A stretch of DNA of 6,233 nt from Chloroflexota bacterium. Lineage in GTDB: Bacteria; Desulfobacterota; Desulfuromonadia; Desulfuromonadales; Geopsychrobacteraceae. This document shows, one piece after another, positions 6,186 to 6,233 of this stretch. The DNA is taken from contig JADFVC010000141.1 in NCBI GenBank assembly GCA_015222355.1, positions 1 through 6,233 of the forward strand, given 5' to 3'. The position numbers were made by a program, and so were the translations under genes. The notes under the pieces are model-generated. The model saw nothing but the letters and a program-made list of their open reading frames with translations. It searched no databases and was not told where the DNA came from. Each line of letters starts with the position of its first letter. Position 1 is the stretch's first letter.

Positions 6186-6233
6186 ACCGGGACTGTCCCC
6201 ACCGGCTCCTGAGCGAAGGCGAAGGGTGGGGGC
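6186..6233. repeat. Cluster of short GC-rich palindromes at the right edge
   Basis: GGGACTGTCCC (6189-6199) is an 11-bp palindrome. CCCCACC (6197-6203) pairs with GGTGGGG about 20 bases further on, giving a 7-bp stem that ends at the window edge. An 8-bp direct copy, GGGACTGT, occurs at 6132-6139. The pattern resembles intergenic REP-type sequence upstream of the flavin reductase gene, but it is cut by the window end and no boundaries can be set. Confidence 0.3.

Noticed and set aside
6114..6200. Promoter for the minus-strand flavin reductase gene
   Set aside because: Only poor matches to -35 and -10 boxes with non-standard spacing were found; no call is justified.
5718..6212. Open frame of 164 codons antisense to the flavin reductase
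   Set aside because: It overlaps a clear FMN reductase on the other strand, has no ribosome binding site of note, and runs into the right-edge palindromes.

Overview
The window looks like an ordinary chromosomal stretch from an anaerobic or facultative Gram-negative bacterium. The best guess is a deltaproteobacterium of the Desulfuromonadales type. That rests mainly on a small siroheme protein resembling the low-molecular-weight, low-spin sulfite reductases known from Desulfovibrio, Desulfuromonas and Methanosarcina, on the moderate GC content, and on the GC-rich palindromic repeats between genes. The taxonomic call is inference. I see no rRNA, tRNA, CRISPR array, prophage or intact insertion sequence, and no gene-free stretch longer than 300 bases.

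Layout from left to right. (1) A plus-strand gene (54-2369) encodes a cation-chloride cotransporter (SLC12/CCC family) with its cytosolic C-terminal domain. (2) A 124-bp convergent gap (2370-2493) holds only weak terminator-like hairpins. (3) A minus-strand pair follows: the small siroheme/[4Fe-4S] sulfite reductase (3409-4086) is read first, and 27 bp downstream of it lies a patatin-like phospholipase (2494-3381), so the two probably share a transcript. (4) A 208-bp divergent region (4087-4294) carries a good sigma-70-type promoter, an 11-bp perfect palindrome and a strong ribosome binding site, all serving the plus-strand gene to its right. (5) That gene (4295-5287) is a zinc-free, PIG3-type NAD(P)H:quinone oxidoreductase, closed by a strong rho-independent terminator. 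(6) A 250-bp gap (5288-5537) holds the terminator and a REP-like doublet whose two arms differ in a way that preserves pairing. (7) A minus-strand flavodoxin-fold oxidoreductase with a four-cysteine cluster motif (5538-6113) comes next. (8) The right edge (6114-6233) holds short GGGAC/GTCCC-type palindromes that run out of the window.

The genes do not form one pathway. The sulfite reductase, the quinone reductase and the iron-sulfur flavoprotein-like reductase are all small redox enzymes, but they sit in separate transcription units. I did not find a convincing undescribed system. The items most worth a second look are the covarying REP-like doublet, the altered nucleotide-binding loop of the quinone oxidoreductase, the siroheme protein/patatin pairing with its drop in GC content, and the sodium-site residues in the bacterial cotransporter.
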